NCBI RefSeq assembly: GCF_007786455.1
Contig: NZ_VNJK01000002.1
Span: 522,495 to 586,494 of the forward strand
Length of the DNA stretch: 64,000 nt
Source of the DNA: Paenibacillus agilis
GTDB lineage: Bacteria; Bacillota; Bacilli; Paenibacillales; Paenibacillaceae
Direction: 5' to 3'
Positions 26,807 through 36,312 of the stretch are shown here, one piece after another; position 1 is the first letter of the stretch, and each line of letters begins with the position of its first letter. A model generated the notes under the pieces. It saw only the letters and a program-made list of their open reading frames with translations. It ran no database searches and was not told the origin of the DNA. Both the position numbers and the translations under genes were made by a program.

Positions 26807-27250
26807 TTACTCCTCCGTTACATGAACCTTTAACGTTCCACGCACTTCAGGATGCAGCTTCACCGTAACATTGCTGTATCCCAGTGAGCGAATTGGTTCT
26901 GCTAATTCAATTTTACGTTTGTCGATCTTGACGTTCATTTTTTGCATCGCTTCCGCAATTTGCTTAGATGTTATAGCTCCAAATAGACGGCCGCCTTCAC
27001 CAGCCTTCGTCTTAATGACTACTGTCATCTCTCCCAGCTTCGCTGCAAGCGCCTCAGCATCTAACTTCTCTTGCTCTTTGCGCTTATCTTCCGATTTCTG
27101 CTGCTGTTCGAGCGTCTTCAGATTGCCATCTGTCGCTGGACGACCTAAACCTCGCGGAATAAGAAAGTTCAGCGCGTACCCTTCAGATACTTCCTTTACT
27201 TGTCCCTTTTTTCCTTGTCCTTTGACGTCTTGCAGCAATATGACCTTCAT
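26807..27250 (-). CDS. rplI: 50S ribosomal protein bL9
   Basis: 147 residues, standard length. [36 protein letters not shown] is the N-terminal domain signature; a long central helix and a C-terminal domain ([15 protein letters not shown]) follow. bL9 bridges ribosomes near the L1 stalk and affects frame maintenance. Its start overlaps the gdpP stop by four bases, with AGAGGGG as the ribosome site. Confidence 0.96.
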   Translation of the reverse strand: MKVILLQDVKGQGKKGQVKEVSEGYALNFLIPRGLGRPATDGNLKTLEQQQKSEDKRKEQEKLDAEALAAKLGEMTVVIKTKAGEGGRLFGAITSKQIAEAMQKMNVKIDKRKIELAEPIRSLGYSNVTVKLHPEVRGTLKVHVTEE

Positions 27251-29208
27251 TCGAACAACCCCTCTTCTGTTTCGATTTCTGCTAGCACCTGTTTCAGCTG
27301 CTTTTGTGCTTCATCCAGTGTGCATTGCAATTGTACGGCCGCATTCGTCAGATGCCCGCCTCCGCCAAGTCGCTCCATAACAACTTGAACGTTCATCTGT
27401 CCGAGCGAGCGTGCGCTTATAGCGATATAGCCATCTGGACGCTCACTAATGACGAAAGACGCCAATACACCTGTCATATTTAACAGCGTATCAGCTACTT
27501 GTGCGATCAGCAACTGAGAAAATTTGCGGCCAGGCTCTGTCACCGCGATCGCAATATGATCATAGTACATTTCCGCGTGGCGAATAATTTCTGCCTTTTC
27601 AATATACTCTTTCAGGTCTTCTTTCAGCATGCGCTGAATGAGCGCTGTATCCGCACCATGGCGGCGCAAGAAGCTAGCCGCATCGAATGTTCGAGATCCG
27701 GTACGAAGCGAGAAATGCTTCGTATCTACCGTAATACCGGCTAACAACGCTGTCGATTCCAACACACTCAAATGGAGACGATTATGGATGTACTGCAGCA
27801 GCTCTGTTACAAGCTCTGCTGTAGAGGATGCATACGGCTCCAAATATACAAGCACCGCATCAGATATAAACTCCTCGCCTCTGCGATGATGATCGATAAT
27901 AACGATCCGGTCCGTTGCTTGCAGCAGCCTTGGCTCTTCCACCATCGAAGCCTTATGCGTATCGACGACGATAACCAAGCTGTCATCCGTCGCCATCTCC
28001 AACGCCTCTTGCTTTGAAATAAAGCGTGACCACAGCAGCTCATCCTTCTTTAACTCCGCCACTAAGCGATCAATCGAAGGATTGCTCTCCTCCAGCACGA
28101 TGTACGCTTCCGTTTCCATCATGCGGCACGCGTTCAGCACACCAATCGCTGACCCGACTGAATCCGTGTCGGGATTGCGGTGTCCCATAATGAACACCGC
28201 ATCGCTCTGGCGAATGAAATCGCGCAGCGCATGAGCAATGACGCGAGCGCGCACGCGCGTCCGCTTCTCTACGGCGTTGGACTTCCCGCCATAGAAGGAC
28301 AGCCGCTGGCCGACCCGCACAGCTACTTGGTCGCCGCCGCGGCCCAGCGCAATATCCAAGCTCGATTGCGCCAATTGCCCAAGCTCTACGATGGATTCCA
28401 GCCCCGCCGCAAAGCCCATGCTTAGCGTCACCGGCAGCTTGCTCTCCATCGTCAACTCTCGCACCTCGTCCAGTACAACGAAGCGCGTCTGCTCAAGTGC
28501 TTTTAGCGTCTGTACGTCCATGACCATGAACTGACGCTCGGAAGACAGCCGCTTCATCAGAATACCGTTCTCAACAGCCCACTCTGTAAGATGAGCAACG
28601 ACTTTGGCTAATAAGCCTGCTCGCTGCTGATCATCCAAACCTTGCATCGACTCTTCCAAATTATCAAGCACGACGATACCAACAGCCATACGCTCGCCTT
28701 CATAACGAGCACGAAGCGCCGCCATTTCAGATATGTCTGTAAAGTAAATAAGACGCTCTTCTGAGACAACCTGAACTTGAAGCAATCGTCCACCCATCTC
28801 AAGCTCGATCGGCAAATGTTTATCTTTGTGAAGACTCAGCTTCGGAAATACCTCTTCGAGACGTTCTCCAACGAGGCTGCCGTCACCTTTCAACACTTCT
28901 ACATATCGGTTGCTCCACTCAATTACCCGCTGATCACTGTACAGGACAATACCATAAGGCAGCTCTGTTACCGCATCATCTACGGACCGCTTCACACGCA
29001 ATCCAAGTGTAGATAAATAAGCTTCCATCTCCGCCCGGAAATTGCGCTCAGCAGCCAGCGTAATAAAAAGTAGTGCAGCAAAGCCGATAAATCCTAGAAA
29101 TCCAATTATCCAATTGTAATAAGCGACAACGAGAGTTAACACAAGCACATAAAGCATTGACCAGCTGTTATGCCTTGCAAACCAGCGTTGAAACCATATT
29201 TTCGGCAT
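27247..29208 (-). CDS. gdpP: GdpP, cyclic-di-AMP phosphodiesterase
   Basis: A 653-residue membrane enzyme that hydrolyses c-di-AMP to pApA and so affects potassium balance, wall stress and beta-lactam tolerance. Two membrane helices (about 15-55), a degenerate PAS domain (about 70-165), a degenerate GGDEF domain (about 170-300) and the DHH-DHHA1 catalytic part: [12 protein letters not shown] near 343, VVDTHK near 418, DHHRRG near 442, and [10 protein letters not shown] near the C-terminus. Transcribed with yybS, rplI and dnaC. Confidence 0.94.
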   Translation of the reverse strand: MPKIWFQRWFARHNSWSMLYVLVLTLVVAYYNWIIGFLGFIGFAALLFITLAAERNFRAEMEAYLSTLGLRVKRSVDDAVTELPYGIVLYSDQRVIEWSNRYVEVLKGDGSLVGERLEEVFPKLSLHKDKHLPIELEMGGRLLQVQVVSEERLIYFTDISEMAALRARYEGERMAVGIVVLDNLEESMQGLDDQQRAGLLAKVVAHLTEWAVENGILMKRLSSERQFMVMDVQTLKALEQTRFVVLDEVRELTMESKLPVTLSMGFAAGLESIVELGQLAQSSLDIALGRGGDQVAVRVGQRLSFYGGKSNAVEKRTRVRARVIAHALRDFIRQSDAVFIMGHRNPDTDSVGSAIGVLNACRMMETEAYIVLEESNPSIDRLVAELKKDELLWSRFISKQEALEMATDDSLVIVVDTHKASMVEEPRLLQATDRIVIIDHHRRGEEFISDAVLVYLEPYASSTAELVTELLQYIHNRLHLSVLESTALLAGITVDTKHFSLRTGSRTFDAASFLRRHGADTALIQRMLKEDLKEYIEKAEIIRHAEMYYDHIAIAVTEPGRKFSQLLIAQVADTLLNMTGVLASFVISERPDGYIAISARSLGQMNVQVVMERLGGGGHLTNAAVQLQCTLDEAQKQLKQVLAEIETEEGLFE

Positions 29209-29218
29209 CGATACTCCC

Positions 29219-30148
29219 CTATTGCTTTGGTCTAGAGACTGCTTGGCGCAGTGGAAACGCCATATCTATAATGCCGACAAGTCGGCAAATATATTGAAAC
29301 GGCGGGAAAATGACGACAAGTATCGTTAATGTTACAGGTAAAGCTCGTTTCCAACCCTTGAAATCCGCATAGAAGAACAAGAATGATACACCTTGTACGA
29401 TAAAGGCTACTTGTAAAATTTCATACAAGTTAACGATGACTAAAGTAAGGAATGAACCTGCTTCTTTCACGATAACCAGCTCAAGGATCATAGCAATCAA
29501 GTAATACCAGAGCAGAGATTTCGGCAGCATCCAGTACTTAACTGGCTTCATTCGCTGTACCGAAACACCTTGTGCTGTTAGCAGTCTGCGGCTAAGTGCA
29601 TACGTAATAGCACCTATATAAATAGCACCCGCAATTAGCAATGACGGTAGTCTCATACTAATGTATGCAACCTGTTCATCAACAGACGGCATATTCGGCA
29701 TGACAACGCCCATCTCAGCAGCCAACTTCTGATACTGCGTAAGATACTCATGTAAGTACGTGGTAATATCGACTTGGAACAAATAACTTGTAAGCCCTAA
29801 TGCCAATAAAGACTCAATTAAAAAAGCCAATGTTCCGCCTACAAATACAGACCATCCCGTCCGCTGGCGCTTGAATAGAAAGCCCATTACGATAGCAGGG
29901 ATAATAAAATACAGGGAAATAAGTACAACGATAGAGCCAATGGGCTGTAACAGTAAAAATACGATGAGCAGCACTGCAGCTACACATGCCATAAATGCAG
30001 CCGTTGATAACGTCGTAAATAATACGACAAACGGTATAGCAACAAAGCTCATCGTGATCGGTTGCATCAGCGTCCCAAACGATAGCAGCAGCACAAGTGC
30101 AGCAACTGCCCATCCAAGCGCCGTCCAGCGATTATTCAAGATGTTCAC
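29219..30148 (-). CDS. yybS: YybS-family (DUF2232) membrane protein
   Basis: A 309-residue polytopic protein with about eight hydrophobic segments, of the DUF2232/YybS family always found near gdpP in Bacillales. It resembles the S-component-like membrane fold; function unknown. The GTG start overlaps the MazG-like stop (GTGA); a TTG three codons later has better ribosome-site spacing (AGAGGTG), so the true start may be 30139. Confidence 0.82.
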   Translation of the reverse strand: MNILNNRWTALGWAVAALVLLLSFGTLMQPITMSFVAIPFVVLFTTLSTAAFMACVAAVLLIVFLLLQPIGSIVVLISLYFIIPAIVMGFLFKRQRTGWSVFVGGTLAFLIESLLALGLTSYLFQVDITTYLHEYLTQYQKLAAEMGVVMPNMPSVDEQVAYISMRLPSLLIAGAIYIGAITYALSRRLLTAQGVSVQRMKPVKYWMLPKSLLWYYLIAMILELVIVKEAGSFLTLVIVNLYEILQVAFIVQGVSFLFFYADFKGWKRALPVTLTILVVIFPPFQYICRLVGIIDMAFPLRQAVSRPKQ

Positions 30149-30447
30149 CTCTTGCGTAAATGTTCTTCCAACTTTGAAATATCCTGATACCAGTCTTCCA
30201 ACTGATGACCTTCCTTTTTGAATTGATGCAATTTGTCTAAGATGCTGTTGTCGAGATCTTTATAAGAAATTCCGACTCGACGACCTAGGATGTAACTGCT
30301 CACGATAAGGCTTGCCAGACTGTCCAACACTTTCGTTGTGCTTCCTTCCCACAACGACTTGAATAAGCGTGCTGTATAATCCATCACTTCTGTCTTAAGC
30401 CACTCGATTACTTTGGCCCTTTTGGCCACATCCATATCCTTGGGCAT
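30145..30447 (-). CDS. MazG-like family protein
   Basis: About 100 residues, helical and cytoplasmic, of the MazG-like family: KRAKVIEWLKTEVMDYTARLFKSLWEGS, then LDSLASLIVSSYILGRRVGISYKDLD, and a charged C-terminus. The family resembles the all-alpha NTP pyrophosphatase fold but this protein lacks a clear EExxE metal motif, so enzymatic activity is doubtful. The start is uncertain: an ATG 11 codons upstream is also open, and neither has a close ribosome site. Confidence 0.7.
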   Translation of the reverse strand: MPKDMDVAKRAKVIEWLKTEVMDYTARLFKSLWEGSTTKVLDSLASLIVSSYILGRRVGISYKDLDNSILDKLHQFKKEGHQLEDWYQDISKLEEHLRKR

Positions 30448-30504
30448 CGTTACAAATTCACACCCCTTCAATACGAGCATTACATTTTATTATATCATTA
30501 AATA

Positions 30505-30924
30505 TTAGGCATCCATAGCTTTCGTCATGAACTGCTCGCAATATTCAATAATTTGACTACGACGAACGATACCAATGAATCGCTGCCTGTCATCGACGAC
30601 AGGAACAAAGTTCTGTACCTTTGCCAACTTAACCAAATCTTCCATGTTCGAATCTATACGTACCGCTTTAATTTGTTTATTCAATGATACTTCGCTGAGT
30701 AAGAAATGGGATGCTGTCTCAAATGTAATCTCCCCATTAGAATTTTTCATATGCCATAATAAATCACCCTCTGTGACTGTACCCACATATTCCCCTTCAT
30801 CGTTAATAATCGGAACTGATGTGTAGCGATGATACTCCATTCGCTCCAGCGTCTGCCTTAGTGTAGATTGGTTGCTTGCGCATACAACCTCATGCTTGGG
30901 CAGTAAGAAAAATGCGATGTTCAT
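30505..30924 (-). CDS. Two-CBS-domain protein
   Basis: A 139-residue protein made of a CBS pair: repeat 1 at about 5-60 (TLERMEYHRYTSVPIINDEGEYVGTVTEGDLL) and repeat 2 at about 75-135 (MEDLVKLAKVQNFVPVVDDRQRFIGIVRRSQII). CBS pairs bind adenine nucleotides. Given gdpP close by, binding of c-di-AMP is possible, as for the DarB/CbpB proteins, but this is inference. The ATG follows AGGAGGAG. Confidence 0.82.
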   Translation of the reverse strand: MNIAFFLLPKHEVVCASNQSTLRQTLERMEYHRYTSVPIINDEGEYVGTVTEGDLLWHMKNSNGEITFETASHFLLSEVSLNKQIKAVRIDSNMEDLVKLAKVQNFVPVVDDRQRFIGIVRRSQIIEYCEQFMTKAMDA

Positions 30925-30989
30925 CCGTTCAGTCTCCTCCTCAAACTTTCCATATCTTTAAATTAACACATTCTAGGATAGAAAAACAA

Positions 30990-31019
30990 AAAGTCAGCCG
31001 CACAATCGCGACTGACTTT
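30990..31019 (-). terminator. Terminator of the LCP gene
   Basis: AAAGTCAG and CTGACTTT form the outer stem around an inner GC-rich pairing; the minus strand continues TTTGTTTTTC. Confidence 0.75.
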
Positions 31020-31064
31020 CTAATTATCGTATAAGTCTTATAAGAACAATTGTAAAAGTTACAG

Positions 31065-32054
31065 CTACTCAATTGTGAACTGTCTTGGCTTCAAATCACT
31101 AGGCTGCGCATTTGGATCCATCCAGTTCTTAATTAGCTGCTGAGTATACTCGATATCTTCTTCAAGCGGTAGGTAGTACCATCCGCCATCCATACGTGTA
31201 CCCTCACCATGCAGCATATAACTGCTAATAATCGGAGCACCTGCATTTTGGAACATCGTTTTTGCCAAATCAATCATATAGCTCGGACGCATATCTGTTG
31301 TGAAGTTTTTGCCCATAATCCCAATGAGATCTGGAATTTTATGAATTTGATCCAATTCAACCGCACGATTCATCATCGCTTCAAGGAAGATGCGATGGCG
31401 CATAGTACGATTCATATCAGAATCTTCACGGTAACGTACGTAATACAAAGCTTCTTGGCCACTATATATTGGCTTGTTGCCTTCAATACGGAACTTCTCA
31501 TGGTTCGGATCCTTGTTCACGATATCTTCCGTAATAGGAAGCTTCACGCCGCCCATTGCATCAACGACGTCCTTCAATCCTTCAAAGTTGACGGTAGCAT
31601 AATGATCAACTTTCGCACCAAGCAAATTCTCCACTGTGTCGATACTCATTTTTACACCACCATGGGCATAAGCATGATTTATTTTTGTTTTCACACCACC
31701 ATTGTAACCAACAATCTCTGTGTACGTGTCACGTGGGATGGAAACTAACAGTACCTTGTTATCTTTCGGTCGAACTACACTATAAATCATCGTGTCTGAA
31801 CGTCCAATTTCCTTATCGCGCTGATCAACCCCCAGCAACAATGCAGAGAATGGCTCTGTTACTTCACGAGATACTTCCGGCTTGCCATCAATAGGTTGAT
31901 ACGAGCCATTTAATGACTCCTCCACCTTATCCTGCAGGAACAAATCAAATCCAAGTAAGGCTAATTGCTTGCGGAACATGAATCCACCAACAAGCACAAG
32001 AACGATAACAGCTAATAAAATCCACCACTTCTTGGCTGACTTTTTCTTTTTCAT
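31065..32054 (-). CDS. LytR-CpsA-Psr (LCP) family cell-wall glycopolymer transferase
   Basis: 329 residues: a lysine-rich cytoplasmic start, one membrane helix (WWILLAVIVLVLVGGFMF) and an extracellular LCP domain. Family marks: LLLGVDQRDKEIGRSDTMI near residue 72, VSIPRDTYTEIVG near 100, KINHAYAHGG near 120, and VRYREDSDMNRTMRHRIFLEAM near 207-228, which hold the conserved Arg and Asp residues that bind the lipid-linked substrate. LCP enzymes attach teichoic acids or other polymers to peptidoglycan. Which polymer is unknown. Confidence 0.9.
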   Translation of the reverse strand: MKKKKSAKKWWILLAVIVLVLVGGFMFRKQLALLGFDLFLQDKVEESLNGSYQPIDGKPEVSREVTEPFSALLLGVDQRDKEIGRSDTMIYSVVRPKDNKVLLVSIPRDTYTEIVGYNGGVKTKINHAYAHGGVKMSIDTVENLLGAKVDHYATVNFEGLKDVVDAMGGVKLPITEDIVNKDPNHEKFRIEGNKPIYSGQEALYYVRYREDSDMNRTMRHRIFLEAMMNRAVELDQIHKIPDLIGIMGKNFTTDMRPSYMIDLAKTMFQNAGAPIISSYMLHGEGTRMDGGWYYLPLEEDIEYTQQLIKNWMDPNAQPSDLKPRQFTIE

Positions 32055-32193
32055 TGCTATTCACTTCTTCCCCATTTGTTCTAAATCTTTATCCCTAATC
32101 ATTTCATATATAGGTGAGAATGCACTTTGCGCAAATTCACATACCTTTTTACTGCCGTTATTACCTTATCCATAACCTACAGAGCTCGCACCC

Positions 32194-32937
32194 TTATGGC
32201 TTCAACCCTCTCCAGAATTGATGGTCATAAGATGAATAGGCTGCTGTATTCTTTCGTTGATTAAACAAATCAATATACAATTGAAACGCAGCATCTACCT
32301 GTACGAGGAACACATCATGTTCCTTTAATCCTCTTTTCTCTAGTTCCTTACTTAACCAGCCTTTGTCTTTACCGATCATCTTCAGCTCATCCTCTAATAT
32401 CGTCCCGTCCATCAAGACAATAACAGGCGCTCTTTCGGACTCTGCTGTTTTGATTCCGAGTTGTTCAAGCGTTAGCGGTTGTTTCTGTTTCTTAAGCATA
32501 ACGTTAATCTCACCGCTCGGCTCCATAATGGCGAACTCAACATCTGCCAGACGAAAGGCATTTTTATTTCGCAATTGAATCATCATTTCATCTATTGTAA
32601 GACGTTCCTTGCGCATATGATGTTCCATGATTCGCCCCTGCTGAATCAAAATCGTCCCACCAGAATCGATAAAGTCACGGAACCGCTTGCTCTTCAATTG
32701 CAGCCACTCTAGGCCTAATGACGTCAACACCCATACCGACATCGATACTACCCCTAGATACCATAATCCATCGGTATTTAATGAGATGTAGACGACCAAA
32801 CTGCCAATTGTTAAGCCTGTCATATACTCAAACAAAGACAACTGCGATACTTGGCGCTTTCCGAGTAATTTTGTCATTATGAACAATACCACCATTGACA
32901 TCCATGTGCGAGCGGCAACTAATACCCACTCCGGCAT
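32194..32937 (-). CDS. DUF421 (YetF-like) membrane protein
   Basis: 247 residues. Three N-terminal membrane helices (to about residue 80), with TKLLGKRQVSQLSLFEYMTGLTIGSL as the family signature, then a soluble C-terminal domain of two repeats (FIDSGGTILIQQGRIMEHHMRKERLTIDEMM). YetF-type proteins occur widely in Bacillales, some in spores; the molecular role is not settled. Ribosome site GGGGCG lies upstream of the ATG. Confidence 0.82.
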   Translation of the reverse strand: MPEWVLVAARTWMSMVVLFIMTKLLGKRQVSQLSLFEYMTGLTIGSLVVYISLNTDGLWYLGVVSMSVWVLTSLGLEWLQLKSKRFRDFIDSGGTILIQQGRIMEHHMRKERLTIDEMMIQLRNKNAFRLADVEFAIMEPSGEINVMLKKQKQPLTLEQLGIKTAESERAPVIVLMDGTILEDELKMIGKDKGWLSKELEKRGLKEHDVFLVQVDAAFQLYIDLFNQRKNTAAYSSYDHQFWRGLKP

Positions 32938-33219
32938 ACGGCCACGCCCCTTTCGCTCACTACTTATAGAATGAACGATTGGGCTTCTTTTTATTGGACC
33001 TTATTAATGACAGCAGACTACGCCTTATTGTACTACCTTACAATTAAAAAATAAAATAGTAAAAGATACATGACAGGAAAAATCCTTATCCAGCAATGAT
33101 TTCAGCCGCTTCGTCAACACGCTTACTACCTGTAATAATCAGCTTTTCAACCGCTCTTCAACGGTTTTAAAAACCCTCAAATACATAATAATTATCTGTA
33201 CATATGTGAAATGAATAGA

Positions 33220-33225
33220 TATAAT
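33220..33225 (+). promoter_or_regulatory. -10 element before the DUF1992 gene
   Basis: TATAAT 60 bases upstream of the start codon; the -35 is poor. In the rest of 32938-33284 a small hairpin (AACCG/CGGTT) is the only structure seen. Confidence 0.35.
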
Positions 33226-33284
33226 TTAGGTGTATTTGTATGTATTATTTTGTAATTTAAATAAATTTGGGAGGGGTTTTTCAT

Positions 33285-33647
33285 ATGAGCTTATATAGAG
33301 GAGACTTTATGGATGACATTGTGGGCAATTATGAAAAAAGCGGGAAAATGGACGATTTACATGGCAAGGGTAAACCACTTGAGCCTTCAAGCGGCGATCC
33401 TCTTCAAGGTGTACTTAAGGAAGCTAATTACTTGCCTGGCTGGCTCGAACAACAGCAGCTTATTCGTAAAGACATTATCCAAGCCATAGAGCTCCTAAGA
33501 CTTGAAGGAGCTTCACCTAAGGTGCAGATATGTCTTAATAAGCTTAATACCGATATCACTCAATACAATACAAGCTGTCCCCCTATTATGCAGCGAGGAT
33601 TTATTACCTTGGAAAATATACATACAAAGCTTGAGCAGTGGAATTAA
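33285..33647 (+). CDS. DUF1992 (DnaJ-homologue subfamily C28-like) protein
   Basis: About 120 residues, cytoplasmic. The DUF1992 pattern is clear: a basic/acidic opening (DDIVGNYEKSGKMDDLHGKGKPLE), then LKEANYLPGWLEQQQLIRKDI. The domain is found alone in bacteria and in the DNAJC28 protein of animals; no J domain is present and its function is unknown. The ATG follows GGGAGGGG at eight bases; a TTG at 33267 lies inside that ribosome site and is not the start. Confidence 0.8.
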   Translation: MSLYRGDFMDDIVGNYEKSGKMDDLHGKGKPLEPSSGDPLQGVLKEANYLPGWLEQQQLIRKDIIQAIELLRLEGASPKVQICLNKLNTDITQYNTSCPPIMQRGFITLENIHTKLEQWN

Positions 33648-33694
33648 CACGATTGTTTCTATACGCCGTATCTATATCCACACAAATAAAAAAA

Positions 33695-33716
33695 ACAGCC
33701 GAACGAATTCGGCTGT
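33695..33716. terminator. Bidirectional terminator between DUF1992 and rpsR
   Basis: ACAGCCGA and TCGGCTGT form an 8-bp stem; TCTTTTG follows on the plus strand and a run of eight T on the minus strand. Confidence 0.8.
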
Positions 33717-33730
33717 CTTTTGACTGAGTA

Positions 33731-34006
33731 CTACTCAGTTGTGTATGGCAACAATGCTACTTGACGGGAACGCTTGATAGCGATCGTCAATGCGCGTTGG
33801 TACTTCGCGCTTGTACCAGTTACACGACGTGGCAAGATCTTACCACGCTCACTGATGAACTTTTTGAGAAGATCAGTGTCTTTATAATCAATGTGAGTAA
33901 TTTTGTTAGCAGTAAAGAAGCACACTTTACGACGTTTGTTACGGCCACGACGGCCACCAAACTTACGCTCTGGGCGCTCTCCGCCTTCATTACGATTGAA
34001 GCTCAT
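33731..34006 (-). CDS. rpsR: 30S ribosomal protein bS18
   Basis: 91 residues. A Gly/Arg-rich extension ([19 protein letters not shown]) precedes the conserved core [38 protein letters not shown]. bS18 pairs with bS6 on the small-subunit platform. Last gene of the rpsF-ssb-rpsR operon, followed by a strong terminator. Confidence 0.96.
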   Translation of the reverse strand: MSFNRNEGGERPERKFGGRRGRNKRRKVCFFTANKITHIDYKDTDLLKKFISERGKILPRRVTGTSAKYQRALTIAIKRSRQVALLPYTTE

Positions 34007-34026
34007 TCCATTCAGTCCTTTCCATT

Positions 34027-34524
34027 TTAAAATGGCAGATCGTCATCTGAGATATCGATCGGCTTGCCGTCGTCAGAGAAAGGATCCGCTGCAGGTCCGC
34101 GGGAATAACCCGAATTGTTGTTGCCGCCGCGAGATGCTTGGTTGGAACTTGGCGCGGAACCGCCACCATAGCTGCCAGCATCATCTCTCGAACCTCCACT
34201 GTCACGGTTAGATTCCAAGAAGCGCACGTTGTCTGCAATTACTTCTGTAACGTAGACACGCTTTCCTTCGTTGTTATCATAGTTACGCACCTGAATGCGT
34301 CCCTCCACAGCCGTTAAGCGACCTTTGCGCAAATAATTTGCACAAGTCTCCGCTAACTGACGCCATGTCACAACAGGTATAAAGTCAGCTTCACGCTCGC
34401 CACCTTGGCTAGAGAACGGTCGATCTACCGCAATGGTAAATTGAGTTACAGCTACGCCAGCTGGTGTATAACGTAATTCTGGATCTTTAGTGAGTCGGCC
34501 AATTAAGATTACGCGATTTAACAT
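34027..34524 (-). CDS. ssb: Single-stranded DNA-binding protein
   Basis: 165 residues: an OB-fold DNA-binding domain (1-110; [26 protein letters not shown]), a Gly/Ser/Asn-rich flexible linker and the acidic tail DISDDDLPF that binds replication and repair partners. Main replicative SSB, in its usual place between rpsF and rpsR. Ribosome site AAGGAGGG. Confidence 0.96.
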   Translation of the reverse strand: MLNRVILIGRLTKDPELRYTPAGVAVTQFTIAVDRPFSSQGGEREADFIPVVTWRQLAETCANYLRKGRLTAVEGRIQVRNYDNNEGKRVYVTEVIADNVRFLESNRDSGGSRDDAGSYGGGSAPSSNQASRGGNNNSGYSRGPAADPFSDDGKPIDISDDDLPF

Positions 34525-34568
34525 GGTATCCCTCCTTCAACAGCTTGTTTACTTACATGAGATGGCAA

Positions 34569-34853
34569 TTAAGCCACGTCGTTCGTTACGAGATGACGGA
34601 TAACATCGTCGGAGATCTTCAATTGACGATCCAACTCTGCTACAACCGCAGGTTCTGCTGTGAAGTTAACCAACACATAGTGACCATCGCGGAATTTCTT
34701 AATCTCGTACGCAAGACGGCGCTTACCCATTACATCATGCTTCGTAATTTCACCACCGTTAGAGATGACGCCCTGGAACTTGTCTACTGCCGCTTGAACA
34801 GCATCTTGTTCGATGTCAGGACGAATAATGTACATCAATTCGTACTTGCGCAT
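34569..34853 (-). CDS. rpsF: 30S ribosomal protein bS6
   Basis: 94 residues, standard length: RKYELMYIIRPDIEQDAV, then KHDVMGKRRLAYEIKKFRDGHYVLVNF. First gene of the operon. In other bacteria a bS6:bS18 complex binds the rpsF leader to control the operon; here the leader has a short hairpin (GCGAGTTTAACTCGC at about 34909-34923), but I could not confirm the binding motif. AAGGAGG precedes the ATG. Confidence 0.96.
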   Translation of the reverse strand: MRKYELMYIIRPDIEQDAVQAAVDKFQGVISNGGEITKHDVMGKRRLAYEIKKFRDGHYVLVNFTAEPAVVAELDRQLKISDDVIRHLVTNDVA

Positions 34854-35080
34854 TTGTGATTCACCTCCTTATGGACTTAAGGCCCCCAGTCATTGCTAGG
34901 AGCAAGGAGCGAGTTAAACTCGCACTAAAATAATATAACAAAAACCTACACTAAACGCAACTAAAGCCCAATTGTAGTTTCCACCTTACCTTCTAGGAAA
35001 CGGTACTGATGAATCATCATCATCTCGCCCACACTAAATGAGGCAACGATCTGATTTTCAACTTTAAGGAGGAATCCGAT

Positions 35081-35275
35081 ATGGGTGAACGTACGGAGTA
35101 CAATCCAGGTGACCGCGCTCCAAATGATGCAATTTATATGGAGGTTGGTGAGAACAGCTTCCATACGGAGATCATGAACCCGAAACAAATACGCTTAAAA
35201 AAGGGAGATCACTTCCCTGAAACAACGAATAAGGATCGTAAATGGAAGAAGAAATCGCATGCACTGACCCACTAA
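35081..35275 (+). CDS. YjzC-family small protein
   Basis: A 64-residue hydrophilic protein resembling Bacillus YjzC: YNPGDRAPNDAIYMEVGE, then NPKQIRLKKGDHFPETTNKDRKW. Function unknown. Strong ribosome site AAGGAGG seven or eight bases before the ATG. A small hairpin (AACAT/ATGTT with TTTTT) at about 35279-35297 may end its transcript. Confidence 0.8.
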   Translation: MGERTEYNPGDRAPNDAIYMEVGENSFHTEIMNPKQIRLKKGDHFPETTNKDRKWKKKSHALTH

Positions 35276-35337
35276 TTTAACATTTTGATGTTTTTTGCAG
35301 ACTGATGTATATAAAACTTCTCAGTGGTCATAATAGT

Positions 35338-35585
35338 TACTGACGGTACGTAGCGAGGTGAGTTCCATTGGACAATGGAGCATTTGAACCAAGTGAAATC
35401 GACATGATGTTCTTACAAAAATGAAGAGAAGCGAGGCGTTGTGCTAAAGGCCATTTAGTCTGAAACACACCATCAATACAGAGTTTCCTCTGTGGAGAAA
35501 GTCCAAGCGATCAGATTTGAAGTAAAGCAGCTAGTCAAATAAGTACCGTCAACCAGAAAGGAACCCTGCCTTCGCAGGGTTCTTT
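35338..35585 (+). ncRNA. Structured RNA candidate with its own terminator, class unassigned
   Basis: No protein frame of note lies here, but the plus strand folds well. TGACGGTAC (35341-35349) pairs with GTACCGTCA (35543-35551), closing a domain of about 210 bases. Inside are TAGC/GCTA next to the closing stem, CCATT-GGAC-AATGG (35365-35378), CTAAA/TTTAG (about 35445-35459) and ACAGAG-TTTC-CTCTGT (35478-35493). A possible -10 (CATAAT, 35329-35334) sits just before the closing stem, and a terminator follows nine bases after it. A 6S-like or other regulatory RNA is possible; the class is not recognised. Confidence 0.5.
35561..35582 (+). terminator. Terminator of the structured RNA
   Basis: GAACCCTGC-CTTC-GCAGGGTTC, a perfect 9-bp stem with a tetraloop, then TTTCG. 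Confidence 0.75.
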
Positions 35586-35642
35586 CGTGTTTACACTTCT
35601 TTTATTTTTGGTAATTAGTCATATTTATACCTATCATAATCC

Positions 35643-35648
35643 TATAAT
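35643..35648 (+). promoter_or_regulatory. -10 element of the crystallin-like gene
   Basis: TATAAT 48 bases before the start codon; -35 weak. Confidence 0.4.
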
Positions 35649-35695
35649 GGAAGTGAAAGTAAATAAATCGCATAGCGAAAGGATAGGTGGTTTTC

Positions 35696-36214
35696 ATGAA
35701 ATTATTGAAAAAGGTGGCAACTGGGGTAGGCTTATCAGTTCTTGCTCTAACACTAATGACATCTGCCGCACTAGCTCAATCCAATACTGAGGTGCAGCAA
35801 ACGACTCAAGCAAAGCATACTGTTGTAGATAGTAATGGCAAAGTGTTTACCTACGTAAATAAGTCAGATGCAGATCAACACATTCAAGCAATTATCACTA
35901 AACATAAAGATGCAGTGAAACCGCTCGAAGGTAATTACCACGCTACCTTCTGGGAGCACGGCTATTATCACGGCAGCTATTTCGATTTCGGAAATGGTAA
36001 TCAATCCGGATACGTTGGTAACGCATGGAATGATAGAATCTCTTCCATTAAAGCACCTTATCTTGGAAATGGCTTGCAAGTATTCGAGCATAATAACTTC
36101 TCCGGCGCTTCCCTCTATATTGCACCAGGTGGAGCAGCTGACTACCTAGGCAATTACTCTTTGCGCACAGGGACTTCGTGGAACGATCAAATTTCCAGCA
36201 TTAAAGTATATTAA
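35696..36214 (+). CDS. Secreted beta/gamma-crystallin-family protein
   Basis: 172 residues. A signal peptide (MKLLKKVATGVGLSVLALTLMTSAALA, likely cut after ALA) is followed by a polar region and two crystallin-type repeats. Each repeat ends in the calcium-site motif: NDRISSIK at about 121-128 and NDQISSIKVY at the C-terminus, with aromatic YFDFGNGNQSGYVG and LYIAPGGAADYLGNY segments before them. Microbial members often bind calcium and serve in stress or spore coats; the role here is unknown. The ATG follows AGGTGG; a GTG three codons upstream is part of that site. Confidence 0.85.
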   Translation: MKLLKKVATGVGLSVLALTLMTSAALAQSNTEVQQTTQAKHTVVDSNGKVFTYVNKSDADQHIQAIITKHKDAVKPLEGNYHATFWEHGYYHGSYFDFGNGNQSGYVGNAWNDRISSIKAPYLGNGLQVFEHNNFSGASLYIAPGGAADYLGNYSLRTGTSWNDQISSIKVY

Positions 36215-36267
36215 TAGAGTGGCACATATGTACTTAGTTCAGTAAATCCATATCCATATAATCAAAA

Positions 36268-36296
36268 AGCTCCTAAGCGATAATCGCTTAGGAGCT
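36268..36296 (-). terminator. Terminator of the tRNA-Ser unit
   Basis: A perfect 13-bp stem AGCTCCTAAGCGA/TCGCTTAGGAGCT with loop TAA, then TTTTGATT on the minus strand. Confidence 0.8.
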
Positions 36297-36312
36297 GTCA
36301 TTTACACATAAG

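Noticed and set aside
33085..33155. Possible end of a degraded minus-strand gene (VEKLIITGSKRVDEAAEIIAG)
   Set aside because: Only about 22 residues before in-frame stops; not enough to call a pseudogene.
35634..35641. TATCATAA resembling the attachment core near the crystallin-like gene
   Set aside because: Only eight bases match and no flanking similarity to the rlmH end; expected by chance.
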